Counted from the first letter of the stretch, positions 41,792-48,198 are shown. The stretch: 49,415 nucleotides of DNA from Methylobacterium sp. J-070 (GCF_022829385.1 NZ_JAKSXX010000250.1:1-49415); one strand, 5' to 3'. Notes: generated from the letters alone by a model not told the origin. Translations and numbers: made by a program.

Positions 41792-41974
41792 ATGGCCGGC
41801 CTTAAGGACAAGCGTGGCTTTATCGATAAGGACAGGCTCGACCTGTCGGAACGCAAGGCTGTCGAGTTCTGGATGAAGCGCTGGGGCGTCACGCAGGACC
41901 AGCTGACGGCGGCGCATCGGAGGGTTGGTCGAATGACCAAGGACATCGCCGCAGAGTTGGGCAAGAAGCGTTAG
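41792..41974 (+). CDS. DUF3606 protein
   Basis: A 60-residue protein with the DUF3606 pattern: an N-terminal RGFIDKDRLDLSERKAVEFW, then MKRWGVTQDQLTAAHRRVGR and a C-terminal MTKDIAAELGKK. It is soluble, helical and of unknown function; the family is common in Rhizobiales and often stress-linked. AGGA lies 8 bases before the ATG. Its stop overlaps by 4 bases the stop of the convergent IS fragment, so the IS sequence ends right at this gene. Confidence 0.72.
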   Translation: MAGLKDKRGFIDKDRLDLSERKAVEFWMKRWGVTQDQLTAAHRRVGRMTKDIAAELGKKR

Positions 41975-42615
41975 GGGCGCACTCGCCTCATCCCGTCCGC
42001 ATCGACCAGCGGAGGCGGCGTCCGGTAGACCTTCCGGCGTTGCCGCAGTGGCTTGCCGGCCGGGCATGTGTAGGCGTCGGCTGCTGGGTCGTACGTGAAG
42101 GCTGACCGGCTGAAGGTGCTGTCGCTGCGCTCGGACTTGCCGAAGACGGGGATATGCGGCTCGATCCCGCGCTCGTGCACCAGCCAGGCGAGGTGTTCGG
42201 CCGAGCCATAAGCACTGTCAGCCGCAAGCCGCGCCGGCCATAGCGCAAAGCGATCCTGCGTGCGCCCGACTCTGGTGCGGGCTGCCCCGACCTCCGCCTG
42301 CCGGATCGCACGGCTGGCCTCGACATCCACGATCACGGCGTGGTCGAGATCGATCAGGTAGTTGGTGGCGTAGGCGAAGAAGGCATGGCCCTTCAGCGCA
42401 CCTGTCCACTGCGCCGCCGGGTCGGAGCGGGAGATGAGCTTCGGCGTGCTCTCGCTCGCGGCTCCCCAGGCAGCCTCGTCGAGGGTGTCGAGATACTCGC
42501 GTACCGACCGGCGGGTCTGGGCCAAGTCGTCCCAGTCGACGGCCTCAGAAGCGTTCCCGGAGCGCTGTCTGTTGGCGTCGGCTCGGATCGACGATCCGCC
42601 ACTTGCCCAGGATGC
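41971..42615 (-). pseudogene. IS1182-type transposase, internal fragment
   Basis: The frame encodes SGGSSIRADANRQRSGNASE, then RRSVREYLDTLDEAAWGAAS, FFAYATNYLIDLDHAVIVDV, RLAADSAYGSAEHLAWLVHE, RGIEPHIPVFGKS and DAYTCPAGKPLRQRRKVYRT. These are middle blocks of IS1182-family transposases, including one catalytic Asp region. The N-terminal third and the C-terminal Cys-rich part with the last catalytic residue are missing. An in-frame TGA at 42616-42618 bounds the fragment upstream. The element is dead. Confidence 0.85.
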
Positions 42616-42753
42616 TCACGCCAAAGCTCCGAGCAGCTTGGGCAGGCGGATCAGGTTGAGAGCGCGGGCGCCGCGCTGGCCAGCGGGGATTTTGGTGCGG
42701 GCGTCCTGGCCGGCGCGGTCGATGCGGGTCCGAGAAACAGTGCGATAGGACAT
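42616..42753 (-). CDS. Doubtful 45-residue ORF
   Basis: Reverse frame beginning MSYRTVSRTRIDRAGQDART and ending RLPKLLGALA. It is basic, without a membrane segment, and lies between the IS1182 fragment (same frame, after the TGA) and the XRE regulator, divergent from the latter. No ribosome binding site is evident. It may be a chance frame at the IS junction. Confidence 0.22.
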   Translation of the reverse strand: MSYRTVSRTRIDRAGQDARTKIPAGQRGARALNLIRLPKLLGALA

Positions 42754-42766
42754 TCGACGGATCCAA

Positions 42767-42837
42767 TCTAGGTACAAAAACTAGATATAACCCTCCTGCC
42801 CTGTGCCAATAGCTTTCTAGGTGTGATATATAGATAG
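42767..42837 (+). promoter_or_regulatory. Paired TCTAGGT-N8-TAGATA repeats upstream of the XRE gene
   Basis: Two copies of a 22-bp element, at 42767-42788 and 42816-42837, start 49 bp apart. They share 15 of 22 bases, concentrated in the arms TCTAGGT and TAGATA. In the first copy TCTAG and CTAGA form an inverted repeat. The last copy ends 17 bases before the XRE start. This fits two operator sites for the encoded regulator. Confidence 0.55.
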
Positions 42838-42854
42838 TTAATTCCGAGGCCCAG

Positions 42855-43100
42855 ATGCTTACCACCGGCAACCAGCTTAAAGCGGCGCGTGCGCTTGTTG
42901 GGATGGATCAAACCCGGCTTGCCGAGGCGGCGGGCCTCAACGTCAACACAATCCGGAACATGGAAGCGGCTGGCGCGGGTCCCATCGCGGGGCGCTCCGT
43001 GAATGTCCAAGCCGTCCAGCGGGCGCTCGAAGAAGAGGGACTCGTCTTCCTCAACGGCGGGGAGCCGGGCGTGAAACTCAGGCGGAAGGATCAGACATGA
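42855..43100 (+). CDS. XRE-family helix-turn-helix regulator (81 residues)
   Basis: A single-domain Cro/C1-type protein. The helix-turn-helix is LKAARALVGMDQTRLAEAAG with LNVNTIRNMEAAG, and the C-terminal strand VQRALEEEGLVFLNGGEPGV ends in KLRRKDQT. That tail (FxNGGxxGVKLR) is typical of a common rhizobial XRE subgroup. GAGG lies 6 bases before the ATG. It is the first gene of a chain of tiny genes; its stop overlaps the next ATG by 4 bases. Paired repeats upstream suggest autoregulation. Confidence 0.87.
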   Translation: MLTTGNQLKAARALVGMDQTRLAEAAGLNVNTIRNMEAAGAGPIAGRSVNVQAVQRALEEEGLVFLNGGEPGVKLRRKDQT

Positions 43101-43432
43101 CAGCCAGATCCGCCTCGGACGAGGGCTTGGATGAGGTTCTACGCCTCTGCACCGTGCTGGCGGACCGTACACTTGATGCGCAGATCATGGGTCGGCCGGT
43201 GCCTGTGGAGCAGGCTGCAGCGCTCGCGAAAGCCGCGCGTTTCCTCCAAGACCACGGCGTCGAGTGGCCGCCTCTGCTAATGCAGGCGCTGCACGAGCTA
43301 GCGGGGAAGATCGGACAGGGCGTCGCGGACGGCGAGGCCGTACAGGATGCCTCGGAAAACCTCCCTCACGCCGATCTGCACGGTCTGACGCGCTTCTTCG
43401 CTGGCTTCCGCAAGGACAAGGGACAGCCATGA
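43097..43432 (+). CDS. Hypothetical protein in the XRE micro-operon
   Basis: A 111-residue soluble helical protein not recognised by family. Notable stretches are LDEVLRLCTVLADRTLDAQI, VEQAAALAKAARFLQDHGVE and LLMQALHELAGKIGQGVADG. It has one Cys and no signal peptide. It starts with ATGA overlapping the XRE stop and ends with ATGA overlapping the next start, so its translation is coupled on both sides. Confidence 0.6.
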   Translation: MTARSASDEGLDEVLRLCTVLADRTLDAQIMGRPVPVEQAAALAKAARFLQDHGVEWPPLLMQALHELAGKIGQGVADGEAVQDASENLPHADLHGLTRFFAGFRKDKGQP

Positions 43433-43683
43433 CCTACACCGTCGAGCAACTGGCACCCGGCAGCTACGACGTGTTGCGCGACGGCATCGTCATCGCCAGC
43501 CTGGTGTTGGATGTCCGTCGAGGAAGCAGCCGACCGGATACAAGGTCTGTCGAACTGCTCGACGAAATACCAGCGATTAAGCGACCGGCGCCGTTCATGA
43601 AGCAGCGGCACGTGTTCAAATTGCGCTCGGCGGCCCTGGAGCGGCTCGGCATTCAAGAGCCTGAGGCTGGGAATGCCGCATGA
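43429..43683 (+). CDS. Hypothetical protein in the XRE micro-operon
   Basis: An 84-residue, probably beta-rich protein: an N-terminal MTYTVEQLAPGSYDVLRDGI followed by VIASLVLDVRRGSS. The C-terminal half is basic (RPAPFMKQRHVFKLRSAALE). No known domain. The 4-base ATGA overlap with the upstream gene supports real translation. Confidence 0.58.
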   Translation: MTYTVEQLAPGSYDVLRDGIVIASLVLDVRRGSSRPDTRSVELLDEIPAIKRPAPFMKQRHVFKLRSAALERLGIQEPEAGNAA

Positions 43684-43703
43684 GCCTGATCTAGAGTCGC
43701 CTC

Positions 43704-43841
43704 ATGGCGATCGGCGTCGCCGTCGTGCTCGTCACAACGGTGCGTCTGCTCGAAGCGGCCGACTTAGAATACGCGTTCGAGGATTGCGCTTTTGCAGCCA
43801 TCGCAGCCGGCATCGTCGTAGCGGCACTACCCTCGTCATGA
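43704..43841 (+). CDS. Tiny membrane protein (45 residues)
   Basis: It begins MAIGVAVVLVTTVRLLEAAD and ends FAAIAAGIVVAALPSS, giving two short hydrophobic segments joined by an acidic loop (LEYAFEDC). It starts 20 bases after the previous stop and overlaps the next ATG by 4 bases. A hairpin-like two-pass membrane peptide is likely, of toxin or regulatory size. No homologue is recognised. Confidence 0.42.
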   Translation: MAIGVAVVLVTTVRLLEAADLEYAFEDCAFAAIAAGIVVAALPSS

Positions 43842-43921
43842 CCACCGGTCTGGAGTTCATCCCCGAGAACGGCGGCGGGGCCGGGATCCGGTTCTGGGAG
43901 CGGAAGGGTGAGCAGAAATGA
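43838..43921 (+). CDS. 27-residue peptide equal to an XRE C-terminal tail
   Basis: MTTGLEFIPENGGGAGIRFW plus ERKGEQK. The core FIPENGGGAGxR is the final beta strand region seen at the C-terminus of many rhizobial XRE regulators, here without any helix-turn-helix. It is framed on both sides by 4-base ATGA overlaps, so it may be translated as a separate peptide or be a relic kept in frame. Two further copies of this tail lie at 44211 and 45044. Confidence 0.42.
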   Translation: MTTGLEFIPENGGGAGIRFWERKGEQK

Positions 43922-44175
43922 GCCAGCAGGATCAGCGCGCCCGCGTCTTGGCGCTCGCCGCAGACAGCGCGATCATGACCGTGGATCGAGCCACGCTCCG
44001 GCTGTTTGATGGCCGTCTGCCACAACGGATTGCCGAAGCGCTGGTGAAGGCCGGCATCGATGCGCCAGAGCGTTTGCTGTTCATGTCAAAGGTAGAAATC
44101 GCGGCGCTGCCGGGGGTTGGCCCGGCTGCGCGCCGCGAGATCGACGCCTATCGCATGAGGTTCGTTCCTCATTGA
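43918..44175 (+). CDS. Small helix-hairpin-helix protein resembling RNA polymerase alpha-CTD
   Basis: An 85-residue protein. After a short N-terminus the order is RLFDGRLPQRIAEALVKAGI, DAPERLLFMSKVEIAALPGV, GPAARREIDAYRMRF. This follows the helix pattern of the RNA polymerase alpha subunit C-terminal domain (xxxRxxNxLxxxGIxTxxDLxxxSxxEL, then GxxxxxEI), including the helix-hairpin-helix glycine. It could bind DNA or contact transcription proteins. It is the last gene of the micro-operon. The similarity is judged by eye and should be treated as suggestive. Confidence 0.6.
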   Translation: MSQQDQRARVLALAADSAIMTVDRATLRLFDGRLPQRIAEALVKAGIDAPERLLFMSKVEIAALPGVGPAARREIDAYRMRFVPH

Positions 44176-44185
44176 GGCCGCGCTG

Positions 44186-44210
44186 CCCGGGCGGCCATAT
44201 AATCACGGCT
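44186..44210. repeat. Dispersed 25-bp repeat, copy 1
   Basis: CCGGGCGGCCATATAATCAC followed by GGCT matches 46722-46746 at 22 of 25 positions. Read in the frame of the XRE tail that follows it, both copies encode GGH-(I/V)-(I/V)-T-A, so they may be pieces of related former coding sequences. Confidence 0.5.
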
Positions 44211-44255
44211 GACGGCGGCGGAGCCGGGCTCCGGCTCCTGGAGCGGAAGAGATAG
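44211..44255 (+). repeat. XRE C-terminal tail remnant, copy 2
   Basis: The in-frame sequence encodes DGGGAGLRLLERKR and a stop. It matches the GGGAGxRxxERK core of the peptide at 43838, without a helix-turn-helix upstream. Confidence 0.5.
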
Positions 44256-44324
44256 ACGCCAGCTCGCGACCGATCATCCGCTCACGCGTTCCCCAGCCAA
44301 CGATAGATCATTGAGGGAACGCTC

Positions 44325-44840
44325 ATGAAGCTCCGCTCGTGTGGGATAGCTGCCGTCACGGCGATGGTGCCGGCTGCCACCGCCGCTCACGCCGAACCTC
44401 CGAAGGCCGCTGTTTTCGACTTTCAGCTTGCCAATCTCGGAGCCCAAGGACCGACTGACGCTGACGTTGCCCGTCTCGGCCCTTTGAGCGATCTGCTGCG
44501 CGCGCAACTTAAGGTTACGGGCCGCTACGAGGTCGTCTCGACGGATCCGGTCAAAGCGGAGGTCGCCAAGGGCGCGGAGCTACGCAAGTGTGGTGGCTGC
44601 GCCGACGACTTCGCCCGCAAACTCGGAGCGGACGTCGCGATCACGGGCGAGATCCAGAAGGTCTCAAACCTGATCCTGAACATCAACTTGTACGTGAAGG
44701 ACTTGAAGGCGGGGACACCCGAGCAGGCCTACAGCGTCGACATCCGCGGCGACAACGACGCATCGTTTGATCACGGGGTGAAGTACCTCGTGAAAAACAA
44801 CCTGCCGCCACCCGAGAGCGCCGCCAAGTCAAGCCGATGA
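44325..44840 (+). CDS. Exported DUF2380 protein
   Basis: A 171-residue periplasmic protein. The signal peptide runs to about residue 22 (AVTAMVPAATAAHAEP). The mature domain has KAAVFDFQLANLGAQG, LRAQLKVTGRYEVVSTDPVK, LRKCGGCADDFARKLGADVA, ITGEIQKVSNLILNINLYVK, which is the DUF2380 pattern, with a CGGC pair that could form a disulfide. The family occurs next to oxidation systems in methylotrophs, but its role is unknown. GAGGGA lies 8 bases before the ATG. Confidence 0.85.
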   Translation: MKLRSCGIAAVTAMVPAATAAHAEPPKAAVFDFQLANLGAQGPTDADVARLGPLSDLLRAQLKVTGRYEVVSTDPVKAEVAKGAELRKCGGCADDFARKLGADVAITGEIQKVSNLILNINLYVKDLKAGTPEQAYSVDIRGDNDASFDHGVKYLVKNNLPPPESAAKSSR

Positions 44841-44854
44841 TGGGCGGGGCGACT

Positions 44855-44930
44855 TGGAGGCCGGGGTCCGGAGTCGAACCGGACGTGCGGAGCGTTGCGG
44901 GCTCCTGGCTGGACACTCACACACCTGGCC
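44855..44930 (-). pseudogene. Degenerate tRNA-Cys-like sequence
   Basis: 76 bases ending in CCA. The T-arm GTCCGGTTCGACTCCGGAC and the end CCCCGGCCTCCA match tRNA-Cys (E. coli: GTCCGGTTCGACTCCGGA). A perfect anticodon-type stem GGAGC / GCTCC closes a 7-base loop CCGCAAC, in which GCA (Cys) can be read. The 5' seven bases GGCCAGG pair with CCCGGCC except for one A-C mismatch. The D-arm lacks the GG loop, position 33 is C and an extra base precedes the acceptor strand, so it is unlikely to be functional. It may be an attachment-site relic. Confidence 0.55.
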
Positions 44931-45043
44931 GTTCTCTTTGCACCATGCGGTGACGGCAGGCTCAAGGTCGTGCAACGCCGGATCCCCGGATGTTCGTTGA
45001 TAGCCTTAGCGGCTCGCTACCAGCGAGGGTAGTCGGCGTTGCA

Positions 45044-45100
45044 TTCATTCCCGAGAACGGCGGCGGCGCCGGGCTCCGGTTTCGAGAGCGGAAGGGGTAA
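45044..45100 (+). repeat. XRE C-terminal tail remnant, copy 3
   Basis: Encodes FIPENGGGAGLRFRERKG and a stop, almost the same as the peptide at 43838. No helix-turn-helix precedes it. Confidence 0.55.
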
Positions 45101-45191
45101 TATTCTCGGCCGCGAACAGTTGCCACACGGGGTCAACCGGAACAACGATCAGTGAGCCCCCTTCCCTCAGGCTCAAGAACCTGGAGGAAGC

Positions 45192-45479
45192 ATGTCTAAG
45201 ATCCTGAAGATCTCCACTGCCGTGACGATGCTCACGCTATCTGCGAGCCTCGTTATCGCTGCGCCGTGCAATGTCGGCACGACGACGAATGCGGCTACCG
45301 GGAAGGATAGCAGCTCGAATGTCGATGGTGGTTCGACTGCCAAGGTGACCCCCGGCGCCAAGGCCGAGTCTCCCGGCACGGTTGGCGCGATGAACAATAC
45401 CGGCGCGACCACGAAGGATGACGGCTCGAAGAAGGCGCCTGAGGGTCAGCCCGTAGAGCCCGGCGCCGACAATTGCTAA
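45192..45479 (+). CDS. Small exported Gly/Thr-rich protein
   Basis: A 95-residue protein with a good GGAGG site and a signal peptide (ILKISTAVTMLTLSASLVIA, cut before APCN). The mature chain is low complexity, rich in Gly, Thr, Asp, Ser and Lys, with one Cys near the start and one at the C-terminus (ADNC). It is probably disordered in the periplasm. Function unknown. Confidence 0.72.
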   Translation: MSKILKISTAVTMLTLSASLVIAAPCNVGTTTNAATGKDSSSNVDGGSTAKVTPGAKAESPGTVGAMNNTGATTKDDGSKKAPEGQPVEPGADNC

Positions 45480-45522
45480 GCCTGCACCAATCAACTCGGA
45501 TCGTTCAGCGTAGGATCAAGGC

Positions 45523-46020
45523 ATGAGCAACGTAAAGCAGGCGATGGACACCTACCTAAACGGGCTGCGCAATCAGCACGCCGTCGAGACCCAAGCGATC
45601 GGCACAATCCAGAACGAACTGCCCCGGATGGAGGCGTACCCGGACCTGCACGCGAAGATGAAGGCCGACCATGAACGGTCGGTCACGCAGGCTGCCCGGC
45701 TGGACGATCTCCTTGAAAAGCATGGATCGAAGAAGTCGCTGCTCAAGGAGGCGGTCACTGGCGCTGTCGCGACGGTAGCCGGCTTCACCCATGCCGGGGC
45801 CGACGATGAGGTGCTGAAGAACGTCCTCCCTGCTATCGGCTTCAAGGCCTACGAGATCAGCGCCTACAAGGTGCTTCTCGCCCTTGCCGACGCCTCTGGC
45901 GCCGGGGACGACAAATCGGTGCTGGAGCAGTCGATGAAGGAGGAGCAGGAGATGGGCGATTGGCTCGGAAGCAACCTGCCCAACATCGTTCACGCCTATC
46001 TTGACCGGAAATCCGCATAG
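45523..46020 (+). CDS. DUF892 ferritin-like protein (YciE/YciF family)
   Basis: A 165-residue four-helix protein. Helices contain DTYLNGLRNQHAVETQAIGT, LHAKMKADHERSVTQAARLD, YEISAYKVLLALADASGAGD and QSMKEEQEMGDWLGSNLPNI. Glu and His residues in HAVETQ, DHERS, YEIS and EEQEM fit the dimetal site of the family. YciF-like proteins are linked with stress response; the biochemical role is not settled. The ribosome binding site is weak. Confidence 0.85.
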   Translation: MSNVKQAMDTYLNGLRNQHAVETQAIGTIQNELPRMEAYPDLHAKMKADHERSVTQAARLDDLLEKHGSKKSLLKEAVTGAVATVAGFTHAGADDEVLKNVLPAIGFKAYEISAYKVLLALADASGAGDDKSVLEQSMKEEQEMGDWLGSNLPNIVHAYLDRKSA

Positions 46021-46080
46021 CACGGCATGCGCATATCCGCCCGCCCGTGAACAAACTGGGCGGGCGACATGGTCCTGCCC

Positions 46081-46341
46081 CTACGCGACGTCGGTGGGCA
46101 GCTGCTTCGGCCCATCCTCGCCGACGAGGGTGCCGATCAGCCGCCAGAGTTCCTGATGCTCGGGTCCGTTGCGGTTCGATGCAAGGAAGGTCGCGAGACT
46201 GAAATCCGTCACGTGCCCGCCTGAGGCAATGTTGCCGGCGTGCCGAACGAAGCTGTGCCCGGTCGTGGGGTCGACCAGCAGGTACCAGTGGTCGCCATTC
46301 GGGCTGGCATAGATCAGGCGACTAGGTTCGGAAGGGCTCAT
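46081..46341 (-). CDS. Conserved hypothetical protein (86 residues)
   Basis: A soluble protein with an N-terminal beta-rich part RLIYASPNGDHWYLLVDPTT and SFVRHAGNIASGGHVTDFSL, then a helical end GPEHQELWRLIGTLVGEDG. GGAGG lies 8 bases before the ATG. Similar short proteins are common in Methylobacterium and Bradyrhizobium, without assigned function. Confidence 0.72.
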   Translation of the reverse strand: MSPSEPSRLIYASPNGDHWYLLVDPTTGHSFVRHAGNIASGGHVTDFSLATFLASNRNGPEHQELWRLIGTLVGEDGPKQLPTDVA

Positions 46342-46390
46342 GATCGGCCTCCGGTTAGATGGTCGGGGCTCAGGTCGCTCCTGAGGCGCC

Positions 46391-46651
46391 TCAGGCGAGT
46401 GCCTGCGGATGTAGCGATGGCGTGCCCGAGTACGTGTCTGGCATCAGCGGGCAGCCGTGATGCGACTTCCGGTGTGACATGGTGCGACGGACGGTCGGCC
46501 ATTTATAGGTGCCGAGGATCGTCACTCGGCCATGGCAGGCCGTGCAACGCTTTAAGGCCCTCACGTGATTGACCGCTGCCACAGTGAGACTGACGGCGCG
46601 CCATTCGCCCTCGATCTTCACTTCGCAGATTTGCGATTTGGGCTTCGGCAT
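46391..46651 (-). CDS. Small zinc-ribbon-like hypothetical protein
   Basis: An 86-residue protein: EVKIEGEWRAVSLTVAAVNH, then RCTACHGRVTILGTYKWPTV and MSHRKSHHGCPLMPDTYSGT. The CxxC pair and the later HxxxHHGC could bind a metal ion. The family with KRCxxCxGRV and HxxHxGCPL is common in Methylobacterium and other Rhizobiales. No ribosome binding site is obvious. It lies 49 bp upstream of the 86-residue gene at 46081, same strand, perhaps co-transcribed. Confidence 0.68.
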   Translation of the reverse strand: MPKPKSQICEVKIEGEWRAVSLTVAAVNHVRALKRCTACHGRVTILGTYKWPTVRRTMSHRKSHHGCPLMPDTYSGTPSLHPQALA

Positions 46652-46721
46652 GAACGCGTGGTGCCATGCCGTGGCGATCCAGGCCAGAGGAGTGTCGTCA
46701 TATCAGCTTGGGTCAGGAATG

Positions 46722-46746
46722 GCCGGGCGGCCATGTCATCACGGCT
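46722..46746. repeat. Dispersed 25-bp repeat, copy 2
   Basis: Matches 44186-44210 at 22 of 25 positions. It lies in the 245-bp intergenic region before the exported repeat protein. Confidence 0.5.
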
Positions 46747-46896
46747 CGCCCGGCCTTGCGCACCTAAGTTTGAGTTCGCCAAAAACGAACATCGAGCGGT
46801 TGCTCCGAGGCCCGAAATTTTGCATCGCCCGGAACAGACGCGGACAGCTAGCATATCTATCGATGCGGTCAGGCTCGACCGCTGGAGATCCTACCG

Positions 46897-47280
46897 ATGC
46901 GCACCCTGCTGATCCGCTTCGCCGTCACAGGCTTGGCCTTCGCCGTCGTGTCTGCCCAGGCCGCCGCGCCGGCCATGCCTGGCCAGACTCCCAAGGGTCC
47001 GGCTCTAATAGATGCCAAGAACATGACCCTTTACACCTTCGACAAAGACTCGGCCGGCAAATCCGCCTGCAACGGCACTTGTGCGGCGAACTGGCCAGCA
47101 CTTACGGCTGCTCCCGGCTCTGCGGCGTCTGGCGACTGGACCGTCGTGACGCGTGACGATGGCACAACGCAATGGGCATACAAGGGCAAGCCGCTTTACA
47201 CCTTCGCCAAGGATACGAAGCCTGGCGATGCCAATGGCGACGGCGTTTTCAACGGAGCATGGCACATCGCCAAGCCCTGA
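46897..47280 (+). CDS. Exported secreted-repeat protein (COG4315/PF03640 type)
   Basis: A 127-residue periplasmic protein. The signal peptide ends about AVVSAQAAA. Two beta repeats of the family are visible: ALIDAKNMTLYTFDKDSAGK with SACNGTCAANWPAL, and QWAYKGKPLYTFAKDTKPGD with GVFNGAWHIAKP. The Cys pair CNGTC is typical. The family often accompanies lipoproteins or redox proteins; function unknown. GGAG lies about 10 bases before the ATG. Confidence 0.85.
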   Translation: MRTLLIRFAVTGLAFAVVSAQAAAPAMPGQTPKGPALIDAKNMTLYTFDKDSAGKSACNGTCAANWPALTAAPGSAASGDWTVVTRDDGTTQWAYKGKPLYTFAKDTKPGDANGDGVFNGAWHIAKP

Positions 47281-47281
47281 T

Positions 47282-47329
47282 CACATCCGCTGCCTCGTCG
47301 AGGAGGCCTTGAGGACGAAGCGGTCATAG
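47282..47329 (+). repeat. Tail remnant of a small DNA-binding-type protein, copy A
   Basis: Directly after the previous stop, the frame encodes HIRCLVEEALRTKRS and a stop. The same tail recurs at 48477 (LICRLVEEALKAKRS). The (I)RxLVEEALxxKR pattern is common at the end of small ribbon-helix-helix proteins. Confidence 0.45.
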
Positions 47330-47336
47330 ATGACGC

Positions 47337-47519
47337 ATGATCGATCTGGAGCCTGACGCCGGCTTCCGCGAGCGATTACTCCGCATCGTCAGCAGCAATG
47401 ACTGACTTCTTGTCTCGACATCCGCCGGAGCCCAGCTCGATGTCATCGGCTGCCGGTACGACCGGTACGGGACCGGCGTGTCGCTGAAGGGCTTTGCGGA
47501 TGGGCGGTACCGCTCCTGA
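47337..47519 (+). pseudogene. Nonsense-mutated paralogue of the gene at 49250
   Basis: The frame reads MIDLEPDAGFRERLLRIVSS ND, a TGA at 47403, then LLVSTSAGAQLDVIGCRYDR and YGTGVSLKGF. It aligns with the intact copy (EPDSAFRDRLLRIASEIDR, LVVASTGPALDILGRKYDR, TGVPLKG), where Arg stands at the stop position, so a CGA to TGA change explains the break. The family is not recognised. Confidence 0.65.
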
Positions 47520-47619
47520 CAGCATGCCGCGCTTCATGGGGAAGGTACTGAGGCGAGCCGGTGATGGCGGCTCGGACAAGTGCCCTATCTCGGCCCAACA
47601 CTGGCTCACGAGAAGGTAC

Positions 47620-47799
47620 ATGTCCCACTTCCAAGCTTCCCGCCACGCCGATCGCACAAGCTCGCGAACGAAAGCGGAAACTCGCGAGACGACATCTGCC
47701 GAGGTGCGGGAAGAGATTGAGGAGGAGCGCCGGGCCGTCGAAGAGCGCACCGAACGATTGCGAGCGATACGGCTCGCGCACGAGAACAAAGCTTCCTGA
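47620..47799 (+). CDS. Small coiled-coil hypothetical protein
   Basis: A 59-residue frame MSHFQASRHADRTSSRTKAE, then EVREEIEEERRAVEERTERL and RAIRLAHENKAS. The C-terminal helix with ERTxRLRAxRLA is shared with a small-protein family common in Methylobacterium and resembles the neighbour at 47868. The start is uncertain: the frame is open further upstream, and AGAAGG lies only 3 bases before this ATG. Confidence 0.42.
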   Translation: MSHFQASRHADRTSSRTKAETRETTSAEVREEIEEERRAVEERTERLRAIRLAHENKAS

Positions 47800-47867
47800 T
47801 CGACTCACCGGTCAAGGTTACGTGCGGCATCGTGAGGATCCTGAGGGATCGAACTAAGGAATGAGAT

Positions 47868-48050
47868 TTGGCTGAACATCAGAGTAGAGAGCGAATGCAG
47901 GCCGAGGCGGCTTTCGCAAAAATTCAGGATCGTCCCGATGCACAGGAACCCGCCCGGCCGAGTATCAGCGCTGCAGATCAGAATACCGCCCGGCTGAAGG
48001 CTGCGCGCTTGGAACGAGATGCCGCCGCGGCTGACCCGAAGAAGCCGTAA
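47868..48050 (+). CDS. Small helical hypothetical protein
   Basis: A 60-residue product from a TTG start preceded by AAGGA. It has RMQAEAAFAKIQDRPDAQEP and QNTARLKAARLERDAAAADP. Proteins with AEAxFAKxQ at the start and TARLxAxRLxxxA at the end are frequent in Methylobacterium, with no known role. Confidence 0.5.
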   Translation: MAEHQSRERMQAEAAFAKIQDRPDAQEPARPSISAADQNTARLKAARLERDAAAADPKKP

Positions 48051-48060
48051 TTTGCCTGGT

Positions 48061-48111
48061 GTTGCGAACCTTCTCACCGAGAACCTGAAAGCGAAGGGCT
48101 ATATGAAATAG
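48061..48111 (+). repeat. Tail remnant of the 67-residue protein family
   Basis: Encodes VANLLTENLKAKGYMK and a stop, matching the end AEHLKAKGYLK of the gene at 48524. The rest of this copy is gone. Confidence 0.5.
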
Positions 48112-48198
48112 GCGCTGCTCGCTCCGGCCGATTGCAGCCATACATCTCGCGCCGAACGACACAGCAAAGTCCGCTGCGATCGAATGGTTGAGCGCGCC

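Noticed and set aside
42767..42837. CRISPR-like repeats
   Set aside because: Only two imperfect copies with one spacer length, directly before an XRE gene; paired operators are the simpler reading. No cas gene and no other array was seen in the window.
44855..44930. Functional tRNA-Cys
   Set aside because: The D-arm lacks the conserved GG, position 33 is not T, one acceptor pair is mismatched and an extra base lies before the acceptor strand.
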